DNA of 8,564 bases from Acidobacteriota bacterium. GTDB lineage: Bacteria; Acidobacteriota; Terriglobia; Terriglobales; Acidobacteriaceae. The notes beneath the pieces were generated by a model. The model searched no databases. It saw nothing but the letters and a program-made list of their open reading frames with translations, and was not told the DNA's origin. The position numbers were made by a program, and so were the translations under genes. Below are positions 1 to 6,410 of this stretch, piece by piece; within the stretch, counting starts at the first letter, position 1, and each line of letters opens with the position of its first letter. The stretch spans positions 1 through 8,564 of the forward strand of contig JAKBAG010000127.1 of the NCBI GenBank assembly GCA_021809235.1, read 5' to 3'.

Positions 1-67
1 TGCCCATGCAGCCCAGACCCAGCGCCGAAACCTCCAGCCCGCTCTTTCCCAATACCCGCTTTTCCAT
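1..67 (-). CDS. Aldo/keto reductase, N-terminal fragment (runs off the left edge)
   Basis: Reading the minus strand from an ATG at 67 gives 22 codons, MEKRVLGKSGLEVSALGLGC followed by Met-Gly, with no stop before the window edge. The pattern LG-x-SGL-x-VS-x-LGLGCMG is the first beta-strand and loop of the aldo/keto reductase TIM barrel (PF00248), so the product is probably an NADPH-dependent oxidoreductase acting on aldehydes or ketones in the cytoplasm. A strong ribosome site, AAGGTGGAG (72-80), lies 4 nt before the ATG and fixes the start. The gene is divergent from the AraC-family regulator at 316, which is a common arrangement for a regulator and its target. The catalytic Asp/Tyr/Lys/His residues lie outside the window, so the substrate cannot be judged. 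The family call is firm given how characteristic the N-terminus is; the subfamily is unknown. Confidence 0.85.
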   Translation of the reverse strand, partial: MEKRVLGKSGLEVSALGLGCMG

Positions 68-83
68 CGATCTCCACCTTCAT

Positions 84-155
84 TTCTGCGCTTCTGCGCC
101 TGTTTTCCGGGGCTTTGCGGCTATCCTCGCTACGCTACGCGGCTACGGAAGCCCC
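84..155. repeat. Cluster of short direct and inverted repeats, possibly a dispersed intergenic element
   Basis: Seen directly: TTCTGCGC is duplicated in tandem at 84-91 and 92-99. GGGGCTT (109-115) can pair with AAGCCCC (149-155) around a 33-nt interior. The interior holds GCGGCTA twice (117-123 and 139-145) and two adjacent TACGC units (126-140 area). The density of short repeats is unlike the flanking coding DNA and suggests either a REP-like dispersed element or decayed intergenic sequence. Only a search for further copies in the genome could decide. Confidence 0.4.
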
Positions 156-189
156 CTCCCGGCAGCAACTCCAGAATAGTGCGCGCAGG

Positions 190-219
190 AAATCGGCGTG
201 AGCCCGATCCTGCCGATTT
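190..219. promoter_or_regulatory. Inverted repeat with T-tract upstream of the AraC gene (operator or terminator-like hairpin)
   Basis: AAATCGGC at 190-197 is the reverse complement of GCCGATTT at 212-219. The 14-nt loop is followed by more T residues, so read on the plus strand it looks like a short intrinsic terminator or attenuator. Its place between the divergent reductase and regulator also suits an operator. A competing shorter pairing, ATCGGC with GCCCGAT around GTGA (192-208), overlaps it. Function is inferred from position and symmetry only. Confidence 0.35.
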
Positions 220-315
220 TTTGCCTGATCCTGTCCAATATCAGAGAAAAGTACCTACGGTCGCGCGTTTGTGGATACCCTGAGTCAGTCGGCCAAATGA
301 AAGGTATAGCCTGCA

Positions 316-1251
316 ATGACAGACCTCAAGGAAATCCATCCGATCTCCAGCGCTCAGGCGCTTCGCCAGCAACTGGCACGCCAGATTCAGCGCCACGCAG
401 CCGGGGACGGACGTAACCCGACTGCCATTCCTGGGCTGACACTGAATCGGATTTCCGAACCCACGCCTTGCGTTTCCGTTACGTATGAGCCTCGTCTCGT
501 GGTCTTCGTGCAGGGCGAAAAGCGCATTCAGATCCACCAGGCGATGCTCTGCTGCGACAGCTCCACCTACCTGCTGGCTGCCGTGGATATTCCCGTACTC
601 AGCCAGATCACGCAGGCCAGTCCGGATCGTCCGATGCTGGCCATGGTGCTCCAACTCGACCTGGCAGAGATCCGCCGCATCGTCGTGCGGGGCGAGCTTC
701 GTTTCCCCGCTCCATCCCCGGCTGCCTCCGCGATCGTCGCCGACGTCACCTCCGCCAGCCTGCTTGAACCCTGCCTGCGTCTGCTGGGCTTGCTTGACCA
801 TCCGGAGGACATTCCCTTCCTTGGCCAGTCTATCCAGCGCGAGATTCTCTATCGGCTGCTGCGCGGCGACCATGGAGCACAGTTGCACGCCATTGCCACA
901 GTTGGCGAGCAAAGTCATCGCACGGCCAGGGCTATCGCCTGGCTGCGTGTCCACTACACCCAGCCGCTGCGCATGGAGGAACTGGCACAGCGCGCCGAAA
1001 TGGGGATTTCCACACTTCACCACCACTTCCGGACGCTTACCGGCATGAGTCCGCTGCAGTACCAGAAGCGTCTGCGGCTGCACATGGCACGGGAACGATT
1101 ACTGCAAACCGATCAGGATGTGGCCACGACTGCCTACGCGGTGGGCTACGAAAGCCTGAGCCAGTTCACCCGGGAATACAAACGGCTTTTTGGAAGACCT
1201 CCCAGACAGGATATTGAAACCCTCCGCGAGCAACTGGTAGCCGCCGACTGA
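316..1251 (+). CDS. AraC-family transcriptional regulator (AraC_N + HTH_18)
   Basis: This 311-residue cytoplasmic DNA-binding protein is about the normal length for the AraC_N (PF06719) subgroup. Residues about 40-185 form the N-terminal cupin-like sensor domain, with GLTLNRISEPTPCVS, the strand YEPRLVVFVQGEKRI and YLLAAVDIPVLSQI typical of the group. Residues about 203-300 form the paired helix-turn-helix domain: AIAWLRVHYTQPLRMEELAQ, then the first HTH (MGISTLHHHFRTLTGMSPLQY), then the second (VATTAYAVGYESLSQFTREYKRLFGRPP). The ATG at 316 is preceded by GAAAGG 11 nt upstream, a weak but acceptable ribosome site. The gene diverges from an aldo/keto reductase, which recalls E. coli YqhC, an AraC_N regulator of the aldehyde reductases YqhD and DkgA. 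It is therefore inferred to activate the reductase in response to reactive aldehydes. The ligand is not known, and activator rather than repressor action is assumed from the family. Confidence 0.92.
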   Translation: MTDLKEIHPISSAQALRQQLARQIQRHAAGDGRNPTAIPGLTLNRISEPTPCVSVTYEPRLVVFVQGEKRIQIHQAMLCCDSSTYLLAAVDIPVLSQITQASPDRPMLAMVLQLDLAEIRRIVVRGELRFPAPSPAASAIVADVTSASLLEPCLRLLGLLDHPEDIPFLGQSIQREILYRLLRGDHGAQLHAIATVGEQSHRTARAIAWLRVHYTQPLRMEELAQRAEMGISTLHHHFRTLTGMSPLQYQKRLRLHMARERLLQTDQDVATTAYAVGYESLSQFTREYKRLFGRPPRQDIETLREQLVAAD

Positions 1252-1294
1252 GCAAGAAAAGCCTGCCGCAGAATGGGGCAGGCTTTTCTTGCTC
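1250..1294. terminator. Perfect 18-bp bidirectional terminator hairpin
   Basis: The left arm 1250-1267 (GAGCAAGAAAAGCCTGCC) is the exact reverse complement of the right arm 1277-1294, with a 9-nt loop. The AAAA in the left arm and TTTTCTT in the right arm supply a U-rich 3' side for transcripts in either direction. The hairpin lies between two convergent genes and would end both the AraC transcript and the carboxypeptidase transcript. The left arm begins inside the AraC stop codon (TGA, 1249-1251). Confidence 0.88.
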
Positions 1295-1310
1295 CGGCGA
1301 GTGGTCAGGC

Positions 1311-2879
1311 TCAGTGCGTGGCGAACATCTGCATCACGTCCTTGCGCAGGGCCACGCGGCTGCTCTGGCGCGTGTAGAACATATGCCCGCCGGGATACTC
1401 GTGGACGGTGAGCCGCGTCGGGTCGCCCATGACCGGAATCTGGTTCACGCTGAGCACCGATCCCATGAACGGGCAGCTCAGGTCATTCCAGCCATGCACG
1501 ATCATCACGCGCATCTTGGGATCGGCCGCCACGGCCTGCCGCAACTGTGTGACAGAGCCACGTCGCAGGTCGTTGTCGCGGTCCCACTGCTCGTTCACCT
1601 CGTAGGAGAGCGCGTTATAACGTGCATCCACCTTCCAGCCCACTACACGCGTCACAAAGTCAACCATCGCCGTCGTGGTGGGTGCAATGATGCTGGCCAG
1701 CAGCGGATCATTCGCGCGCTGGTCGGGCGAAAACGGGAAGGGATCGAACATGGTCACGTTGGAGTCATAGATCGAGCCAAGTTGCCCCTGCTCGCGATGC
1801 ACCTCCCGCAGATAAGCCTCGGTTTCCAGCCGTCCGCCGGAGTAGCGCACAAACTCCGGATCGAGGCCGGTCATCTGCGTCACCCGGGCAATCATCTTCT
1901 CCATGGCCGCCTTGTCGGAGTAGCCGTGGATCAGCGTGGTCGCATACTCGCCTTCGGTGTAGGCGATCACGTCGGCCATAGCCTCCGGCGTCAGCTTCTT
2001 TTGCCGCTCCAGATTGGCTGCGGTGATCGACGGCAGAGTGACCATCCAGGGGATCGGCGACAGGTCGCCATTCTGCCCAATGGTGGGGTTCAGGTACGGT
2101 GAAACCAGAACGACGCCGTTCATGGCAACGCCCAGCTGCGACTGCAGGTAATAGGTGATGCGCGGACCTCGGAAGCCTCCGTAGCTCTCGCCCACCAGAT
2201 ATTTGCGCGTGGTCAGCCGGTCATACTTCACCAGCCAGTCATAGACGATCCGCGAGAGATATTCGATGTCAGGCTCGGTGGAGTAGAAGAGCTTCCTGGT
2301 CTCTGCCGGGGAGACCAGGGAACGGCTGAATCCGGTGCCGATAGGATCGATGAAGACCAGATCGGTGAAGTCCAGCCAGGTGCCCGGATTATCGGTAAGC
2401 GTGGTAGGGTCCGACGGACTGTCGCCCTGGTTGCCGATGTTCAAATGCTTCGGACCGATGGCACCGAAGTTCAGATAGACGCTGGAGGCTCCGGGCCCGC
2501 CGTTGAAGGCAAAGGTGACCGGGCGATCCTTACCCGCATTGGGCACGGTGTAGGAGGTGACGACGACCTGGCCGGTCTCCTTGCCGTCCTTTCCGTAGAC
2601 GGGGAATGGTTCCACCGTGACGGTGTAGTGAAGGGTTTTGCCGTTGATCTGGATCGACTGATCGACGTGCGCGGCTGGCGGGAGCGGCGGCAGGGTTTTG
2701 GCGGCCTTGTCGGCTGCTGGTTTATCGGCTGCCGGTTTGTCAGGAGTTGGCGCCTGCGCGGCCAGCGGCAGCGCAGCGGCAAGCAAAAGAACGGCCCAGA
2801 GGGAAAGACCCGGGAAACGACGGCCACGAATACAGGGAGCGATTGGCCCGCGCAAGGCGGAAGAGCGTTGCATATGCAT
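1311..2879 (-). CDS. Secreted serine carboxypeptidase, peptidase family S10
   Basis: The 522-residue protein starts at the ATG at 2879. A signal peptide is clear: basic RGRR, hydrophobic WAVLLLAAALPLAA, then a cleavage site near AQA (residue about 43). The alpha/beta-hydrolase fold of family S10 is shown by the oxyanion/substrate loop NGGPGASS (126-133), the nucleophile motif GESYGG with Ser232, the acid Asp466 in HGWNDLSCPF, and the base His499 in HEYPGGHMFY. It should remove C-terminal residues from peptides outside the cytoplasmic membrane. The pair RR is followed by FPG rather than the spaced F-L-K of a Tat signal, so Sec export is more likely. After the signal lies a DKPAA-repeat linker. 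The frame stays open to 2972, but that extension is Arg/Ser-rich and would put the signal peptide far inside the protein. GGAAGAG about 12 nt upstream of 2879 is the likely ribosome site. It is the last gene of a possible three-gene minus-strand cluster. Confidence 0.92.
   Translation of the reverse strand: MHMQRSSALRGPIAPCIRGRRFPGLSLWAVLLLAAALPLAAQAPTPDKPAADKPAADKAAKTLPPLPPAAHVDQSIQINGKTLHYTVTVEPFPVYGKDGKETGQVVVTSYTVPNAGKDRPVTFAFNGGPGASSVYLNFGAIGPKHLNIGNQGDSPSDPTTLTDNPGTWLDFTDLVFIDPIGTGFSRSLVSPAETRKLFYSTEPDIEYLSRIVYDWLVKYDRLTTRKYLVGESYGGFRGPRITYYLQSQLGVAMNGVVLVSPYLNPTIGQNGDLSPIPWMVTLPSITAANLERQKKLTPEAMADVIAYTEGEYATTLIHGYSDKAAMEKMIARVTQMTGLDPEFVRYSGGRLETEAYLREVHREQGQLGSIYDSNVTMFDPFPFSPDQRANDPLLASIIAPTTTAMVDFVTRVVGWKVDARYNALSYEVNEQWDRDNDLRRGSVTQLRQAVAADPKMRVMIVHGWNDLSCPFMGSVLSVNQIPVMGDPTRLTVHEYPGGHMFYTRQSSRVALRKDVMQMFATH
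2700..2741 (-). repeat. In-frame DKPAA tandem repeat in the carboxypeptidase linker
   Basis: Two 15-bp units encode DKPAA-DKPAA and a degenerate third encodes DKAA, directly after the signal peptide cleavage site. The Pro/Ala/Lys composition suggests a flexible, unstructured spacer between the export signal and the S10 catalytic domain. The copy number probably varies between strains. Confidence 0.7.
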
Positions 2880-2973
2880 GGCAATACGATACTCTTCCGC
2901 CCACGGGATTGTGGAGATGCCATCGACCGGACCGGATGACGACCGGCAGGTCGCTGGGCGTCTCTGACGCAAA

Positions 2974-3939
2974 CTACATGTTGGCCTGGCCGGAGCGCAT
3001 GGACTCGTTGAAGCTGGGCTTGGTGATCGACAGGGCGCGGTCGAGCCGTTCGCGAAACTCTGCGGCGCGGGCCATCAGCGTGGGGGTGGCGCTGGCGTAC
3101 TCGCCGTCGAGGTTGAGCAGCCCTTCGGCAGCCTCATGGGCGGCCATGCGAAGCAGGTCGGCTTCACTGGTGTTCAGATACTGGGCATCGCGGGGATCAG
3201 CGATCCAGACGGGCTGGCCGGAGCCGAGCACACCGGAAAGCCAGAAGCACTTGAGTAGCAGGTACTGGAGACGGGAGGCATCGTCCGTCTCGGTGAAGAA
3301 GAACTTGCGTTCCCAGCGGCTGTAATAGCGGGTGGTAATGGGCACCGGCTGGCGGTTGCCGCTCTTGAGCATTTCGAGCTGTCCCTGGTCCAGAGTCTTG
3401 CGTACGGCGTTGTAGAGGAAGGCCTCGGCATAGGGCTGCTCGGGGGCAGGAACGATGTCGGCAAAGGTGACGGTCATGGCAGCGGCAATGCGGGCATGGA
3501 GCGGGGAGCTGGTGCCGTCCTCCAGGTGGATTTCACCATGGACGATATAACTGTCCGCTCCGGAGGTAGAGCGATGAAAAGGCCAGCGGAAGTTGCGGAA
3601 GGAGATGGGAAGGCCTTCCAGCGTGACGCCGGCATTGGGCACAGGATTGCGCAGCCGACGGGCTTCCTCAGCCAGATGGGCGGTCATGGCGGGCAGCAGT
3701 TCCGGCTTGTCAAAATCAAATTGTTCGCTGAGTTCCAGCCGCAGGGTGCGGCCGGTGGTGTCGCCGGTGCGAGCCAGCTCAAAGATGGTGGTGGGATGAC
3801 CATTGAAGTCCGTGCCCTGGGTAGTGGAGACGAGCGTGAGCGAGGCGCGCTGGGCGGCCTGGGCCATGGATGCGGTAAGGGAGGTCTTGAGCGAGGTCAT
3901 GAGGCAGAATTCCATACGGCGCAGCGGCGCTGCTTCCAT
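2974..3939 (-). CDS. Conserved-looking hypothetical protein, function unknown
   Basis: I do not recognise this protein (321 residues from the first ATG). It has no signal peptide or membrane segment, so it is probably cytoplasmic. Composition and codon pattern are those of a real gene: mixed alpha/beta sequence, several aromatic runs (RNFRWPF, RYYSRWERKFFFTE, KCFWLSGVLGSGQPVWI), and an acidic helical C-terminal part (AHEAAEGLLNLDGEYASA, AAEFRERLDRAL). The strand-rich middle with HGEIHLEDG and the YYSRWERKFFF stretch gives no catalytic signature I can name. The start is uncertain: ATGs at 3939, 3915 and 3900 are all in frame and none has a good ribosome site. The stop at 2974 is 94 bp from the carboxypeptidase start, and the first ATG is 57 bp after the PIN-TRAM stop. 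Co-transcription with both is plausible, but a shared function is not shown. Confidence 0.75.
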   Translation of the reverse strand: MEAAPLRRMEFCLMTSLKTSLTASMAQAAQRASLTLVSTTQGTDFNGHPTTIFELARTGDTTGRTLRLELSEQFDFDKPELLPAMTAHLAEEARRLRNPVPNAGVTLEGLPISFRNFRWPFHRSTSGADSYIVHGEIHLEDGTSSPLHARIAAAMTVTFADIVPAPEQPYAEAFLYNAVRKTLDQGQLEMLKSGNRQPVPITTRYYSRWERKFFFTETDDASRLQYLLLKCFWLSGVLGSGQPVWIADPRDAQYLNTSEADLLRMAAHEAAEGLLNLDGEYASATPTLMARAAEFRERLDRALSITKPSFNESMRSGQANM

Positions 3940-3996
3940 TTTAGAGCCTGTTTCATCTTCGGGATGGAGGCAGCGGCCGACGAAGCCCAGAGCGGC

Positions 3997-5055
3997 TCAG
4001 TGCGTCAGCTGCGCTGAGGTACGCACGGCATCCCGGGGCGAGCTGTCGCTGGGCGGCACATCGCGGCGCAGGGCCGAATCGTCGAAGCGGCCGAAGATCA
4101 TCCTGCCACTGGCTGTCTGCAGGGCACTGGTGACGGTAATTTCCACCGAGCGGCCGATGGCGCGGCGGGCATGATCGACAACAACCATAGTGCCGTCATC
4201 GAGGTAGCCGACGCCCTGGTCCAACTCACGACCTTCCTTGAGGATGTGAATCTGCATCTTTTCGCCGGGCAGGAAAACAGGGCGCAGAGCATTGGCAAGG
4301 TCGTTGAGGTTGAGTACCTCGACACGCTGGAGCTGCGCGACCTTGTTGAGGTTGAAGTCATTGGTGACCAGGCGTCCATTGCGACGGCGCGCCAGCTCCA
4401 GGAGCTTGAGATCGACCTCGCGGATGGCCGGAAAGTCGTCGGAGATGATCTGCAGCTGGAGGGCAGGATTGGCTTGAAGACGCTGCAGGATGTCCAGGCC
4501 GCGACGACCGCGCTGGCGTCGGGAGCTGTCAGCGGAGTCAGCCACAGCCTGCAACTCGCGCAGGACAAACTCCGGAACGAGCAGGGGACCGTCAAGGAAA
4601 CCGGTTTCGACAACGTCGGCGATGCGGCCGTCAATGATGACCGAGGTGTCGAGGATGCGGGGGCTGGCGGGCTTGTCTGCCGGGGCTACCAGATGGGCCA
4701 GAGCAGCGGGATGGAGTTGGCTGCCCTTGCCAGCACCAACGAGCAGGCCAAGGTAGCTGAGCAGCAGGAGCAGGAAGAGCTGAAGCGCGGTGGCGCCGGC
4801 ACCGGCTGGCAAGGCCGAGCGCAGAACCAGGGCCAGGAGCGCGGCACCGACCATGCCGACGATGCTGCCGGCTACTGCTCCAAGCAGGCGGCCGAGCGAA
4901 AGACGGCGAAGACGAAGTTCGGCGGCGATGACCGCAGCCGCGGCCACGGCACCCAATGCAACAGCCGACAGGGGAGACAAAGCCAGTGGCGGATAGAAGT
5001 AACCGAGGGCGGCGACCAGAGAAACGAAGAGAAGCCGAAGGAAAAGAAGATCCAT
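3997..5055 (-). CDS. Integral-membrane PIN-TRAM domain protein (YacL-type putative RNase)
   Basis: A 352-residue membrane-anchored putative nuclease. Four hydrophobic helices fill the first 107 or so residues (e.g. LLFLRLLFVSLVAALGYF, AALLALVLRS, LQLFLLLLLSYLGLLVGAG). A PIN domain follows at about 133-260, with acidic metal-binding residues Asp136 in LDTSVIIDG, Glu167 in EFVLRELQ, Asp188 in RGRRGLDIL and Asp233 in TNDFNLNKVA. A TRAM RNA-binding domain (about 267-324) ends the conserved part: MQIHILKEGRELDQGVGYLDDGTMVVVDHARRAIG. This is the YacL/PIN-TRAM architecture, predicted to cut RNA at the membrane; the biological target is not established for the family as far as I know. The start at 5055 is chosen because GGAG lies 11 nt upstream and the longer frame (from 5133) would begin inside the predicted promoter. 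The ispD/radA neighbours often seen with this family are absent here. Confidence 0.9.
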   Translation of the reverse strand: MDLLFLRLLFVSLVAALGYFYPPLALSPLSAVALGAVAAAAVIAAELRLRRLSLGRLLGAVAGSIVGMVGAALLALVLRSALPAGAGATALQLFLLLLLSYLGLLVGAGKGSQLHPAALAHLVAPADKPASPRILDTSVIIDGRIADVVETGFLDGPLLVPEFVLRELQAVADSADSSRRQRGRRGLDILQRLQANPALQLQIISDDFPAIREVDLKLLELARRRNGRLVTNDFNLNKVAQLQRVEVLNLNDLANALRPVFLPGEKMQIHILKEGRELDQGVGYLDDGTMVVVDHARRAIGRSVEITVTSALQTASGRMIFGRFDDSALRRDVPPSDSSPRDAVRTSAQLTH

Positions 5056-5113
5056 GGGTCGTACAGCTCCGGCAGAGGAGACAAGAAACAGACCCCTGCC
5101 AATCCAATGCCGG

Positions 5114-5143
5114 AGTATGCACAGCCGGTGCAAGATTCGTCAA
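5114..5143 (-). promoter_or_regulatory. Putative sigma-70-type promoter of the PIN-TRAM gene
   Basis: On the minus strand, TTGACG (5143-5138; 5 of 6 matches to TTGACA) is followed after 18 nt by CATACT (5119-5114; 4 of 6 matches to TATAAT). The sequence just upstream of the -35 box is rich in T and C. Transcription would start near 5107, giving a leader of about 50 nt before the ATG at 5055. No start site has been measured. Confidence 0.55.
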
Positions 5144-5307
5144 GCGGAAAGAGAAGAAAAAACGGGAATTAGAGCTGAACTCCAGGGGGATGGGCGGAAC
5201 CGGAGGGACTTTGCGGAATTGGGTGTGGGTAGGGGAAAGACAGTTTTTTTGCCTGCCTGCATCCGGAAGCGACGGCGGACACGGTATAGGAAGACAGAGG
5301 GCATGCG

Positions 5308-5928
5308 ATGAACGAGCCGCTGCAATGGCAGCAGATCGCGACCGAGGACCGCGAGCAGGGGCTGCGCCCCTGGCGGCTGGAGGTATGGGTGCGGCGGTAT
5401 ACGACGATGGTGTATTCGCTGGGGCTGCGGATGACAGGCGATGCCGGGTGGGCCGAGGAGTTGACTCAGGACGTGTTTCTGGAGCTGGACCGGAACCAGG
5501 CCCGGATGCAGAACGAGGAGCATCTGCGGCGATGGCTGCGACAGGTGACAGTACATCGGGCGGTGGATGGGCTGCGACAGCGCAACCGTCGGGAGCCGGG
5601 CTGGCAGGCGGGCAAGTGGGTAAGCCTGGCCGAGTCGGGATTGGACGGGGCGGGAATGGCCGAGGCTGTACTGAGCAGAGGTCAGATGGGACCCGGGCTG
5701 AATACGCAGCAGGAAACCCGGCTGGAAACGCGCATGGCTGCGCAGGTGGAAAACTGGCTGCTGCAACTGCCGGTCCGGCAACGCGAGGCGCTGCTGCTGC
5801 GCTACCAGGAGGCGATGACGCCGGAGGAGATTGCCACGACGCTTGCGGCTCCGGTGGCCACGGTGAAGAGCCACCTGCAACGAGGATTGAAAACGCTACG
5901 CCAACTGGCGGGCAGCGGGAAGGAGTGA
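5308..5928 (+). CDS. ECF-type RNA polymerase sigma factor
   Basis: A 206-residue alternative sigma factor that would direct RNA polymerase to its own promoter set. Region 2 spans about 20-97: RRYTTMVYSLGLRMTGDAGWAEELTQDVFLEL carries the core-binding and -10 recognition helices, followed by HLRRWLRQVTVHRAVDGLRQ. A linker of some 50 residues leads to region 4 (about 151-201), with LPVRQREALLLRYQEAMTPEEIA and the recognition helix AAPVATVKSHLQRGLKTLRQL. There is no region 1 or 3, as expected for group 4 sigma factors. The ATG at 5308 has AGAGG 7 nt upstream. The next gene begins 4 bp after the stop and its own ribosome site lies inside this coding sequence, so the two are probably translationally coupled. 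A candidate anti-sigma factor in second place fits post-translational control. Confidence 0.93.
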   Translation: MNEPLQWQQIATEDREQGLRPWRLEVWVRRYTTMVYSLGLRMTGDAGWAEELTQDVFLELDRNQARMQNEEHLRRWLRQVTVHRAVDGLRQRNRREPGWQAGKWVSLAESGLDGAGMAEAVLSRGQMGPGLNTQQETRLETRMAAQVENWLLQLPVRQREALLLRYQEAMTPEEIATTLAAPVATVKSHLQRGLKTLRQLAGSGKE

Positions 5929-5932
5929 GGCG

Positions 5933-6340
5933 ATGGACAGGCGGATGGAACAGGAGCACGGGATGGACGCAGAACTGGAGCAGGCACTGCAGCTGGGCCT
6001 GGCGCAGCAGTCGGCGCCGGATGGGCTGGAGGAGAGGATTCTGGCCGCTGCCATGGCCGCACGGCAGGCGAAGCGAACGACGAGCCGAGTCGGTCTGCGG
6101 CTGCTGCGAGGCGGACTGGGCCGCGCCGTACGGATGCGGGACGGAAGCGGACGCTCCTGGGCCCTGCAACGGATTGCCGCCAGCGTTGCACTGGGTGCCA
6201 TGGTAGCTGGTGCAGCCGCATTCCACCAGAGCCAGGAGCGGCACAAGGCCGAGCAGGCGCGGGAACAGGTGCTGGAGGCTCTGCGCATTACCAGCCGGAC
6301 GCTGGACAAGGTGCAGACGCAGTTGAATGACGGGCAGTGA
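5933..6340 (+). CDS. Small single-pass membrane protein, probable anti-sigma factor
   Basis: A 135-residue protein with a cytoplasmic N-terminal part of about 80 residues, one membrane span at about 81-97 (IAASVALGAMVAGAAAF), and a charged tail of about 38 residues (HQSQERHKAEQAREQVLEALRIT and onward) that looks like a single amphipathic or coiled-coil helix. The N-terminal helices (ELEQALQLGLAQQSAPDGLEERILAAAMAAR) could bind the sigma factor. There is no cysteine, so it cannot be a zinc-binding anti-sigma domain of the HxxxCxxC type. The role is inferred from position directly after the sigma gene (4-bp gap, AGGAG at 5921-5925, 7 nt before the ATG) and from topology, not from a recognised domain. 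It might instead be an uncharacterised membrane partner of the two exported proteins encoded downstream. Confidence 0.8.
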   Translation: MDRRMEQEHGMDAELEQALQLGLAQQSAPDGLEERILAAAMAARQAKRTTSRVGLRLLRGGLGRAVRMRDGSGRSWALQRIAASVALGAMVAGAAAFHQSQERHKAEQAREQVLEALRITSRTLDKVQTQLNDGQ

Positions 6341-6397
6341 CGGGATGGCCGGAGAACGCAAGAAACAGGAATCCATGGAACAGAAACAAATGGAACA

Positions 6398-6403
6398 AGG
6401 GAG
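6398..6403 (+). promoter_or_regulatory. Ribosome binding site that decides the start of the first DUF4252-like gene
   Basis: AGGGAG lies 7 nt before the ATG at 6411. The alternative in-frame ATGs are less well served: the one at 6327 has no purine-rich site, the one at 6375 has AGGA only 4 nt away, and the one at 6390 has none. Confidence 0.6.
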
Positions 6404-6410
6404 ACAGGCA

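Larger units (their letters stand above)
68..315. other. Divergent intergenic region between reductase and AraC regulator
   Basis: These 248 bp carry no convincing gene. They must hold both start regions: the reductase ribosome site at 72-80 and, weakly, the regulator's GAAAGG at 299-304. They also contain an 8-bp tandem duplication (TTCTGCGC, 84-99), a GGGGCTT/AAGCCCC inverted repeat (109-115 and 149-155) enclosing two copies of GCGGCTA (117-123 and 139-145), and an AAATCGGC/GCCGATTT inverted repeat (190-197 and 212-219). I could not identify a convincing -35/-10 pair for either gene. Confidence 0.7.

Noticed and set aside
241..1083. A 280-codon minus-strand frame opposite the AraC gene
   Set aside because: It is antisense to a well-supported AraC_N/HTH_18 protein, and its translation has no recognisable motif or coherent hydrophobic pattern.
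2794..2826. Tat-type export of the S10 carboxypeptidase, suggested by an RR pair in the signal peptide
   Set aside because: RR is followed by FPGL, which lacks the normal spacing and the F-L-K consensus; a Sec signal peptide explains the sequence adequately.
4171..5172. A 333-codon plus-strand frame opposite the PIN-TRAM gene
   Set aside because: The opposite strand encodes intact PIN and TRAM domains with their acidic residues, and this frame's translation shows no family signal.
5196..5290. GGAAC-like ECF -35 element (5196-5200) and TATAGG (5285-5290) upstream of the sigma gene, considered as an autoregulated promoter
   Set aside because: No matching -10 element lies at the required 16-17 nt from GGAAC, and TATAGG is about 30 nt from the nearest TTGCCT, too far for a sigma-70 promoter.
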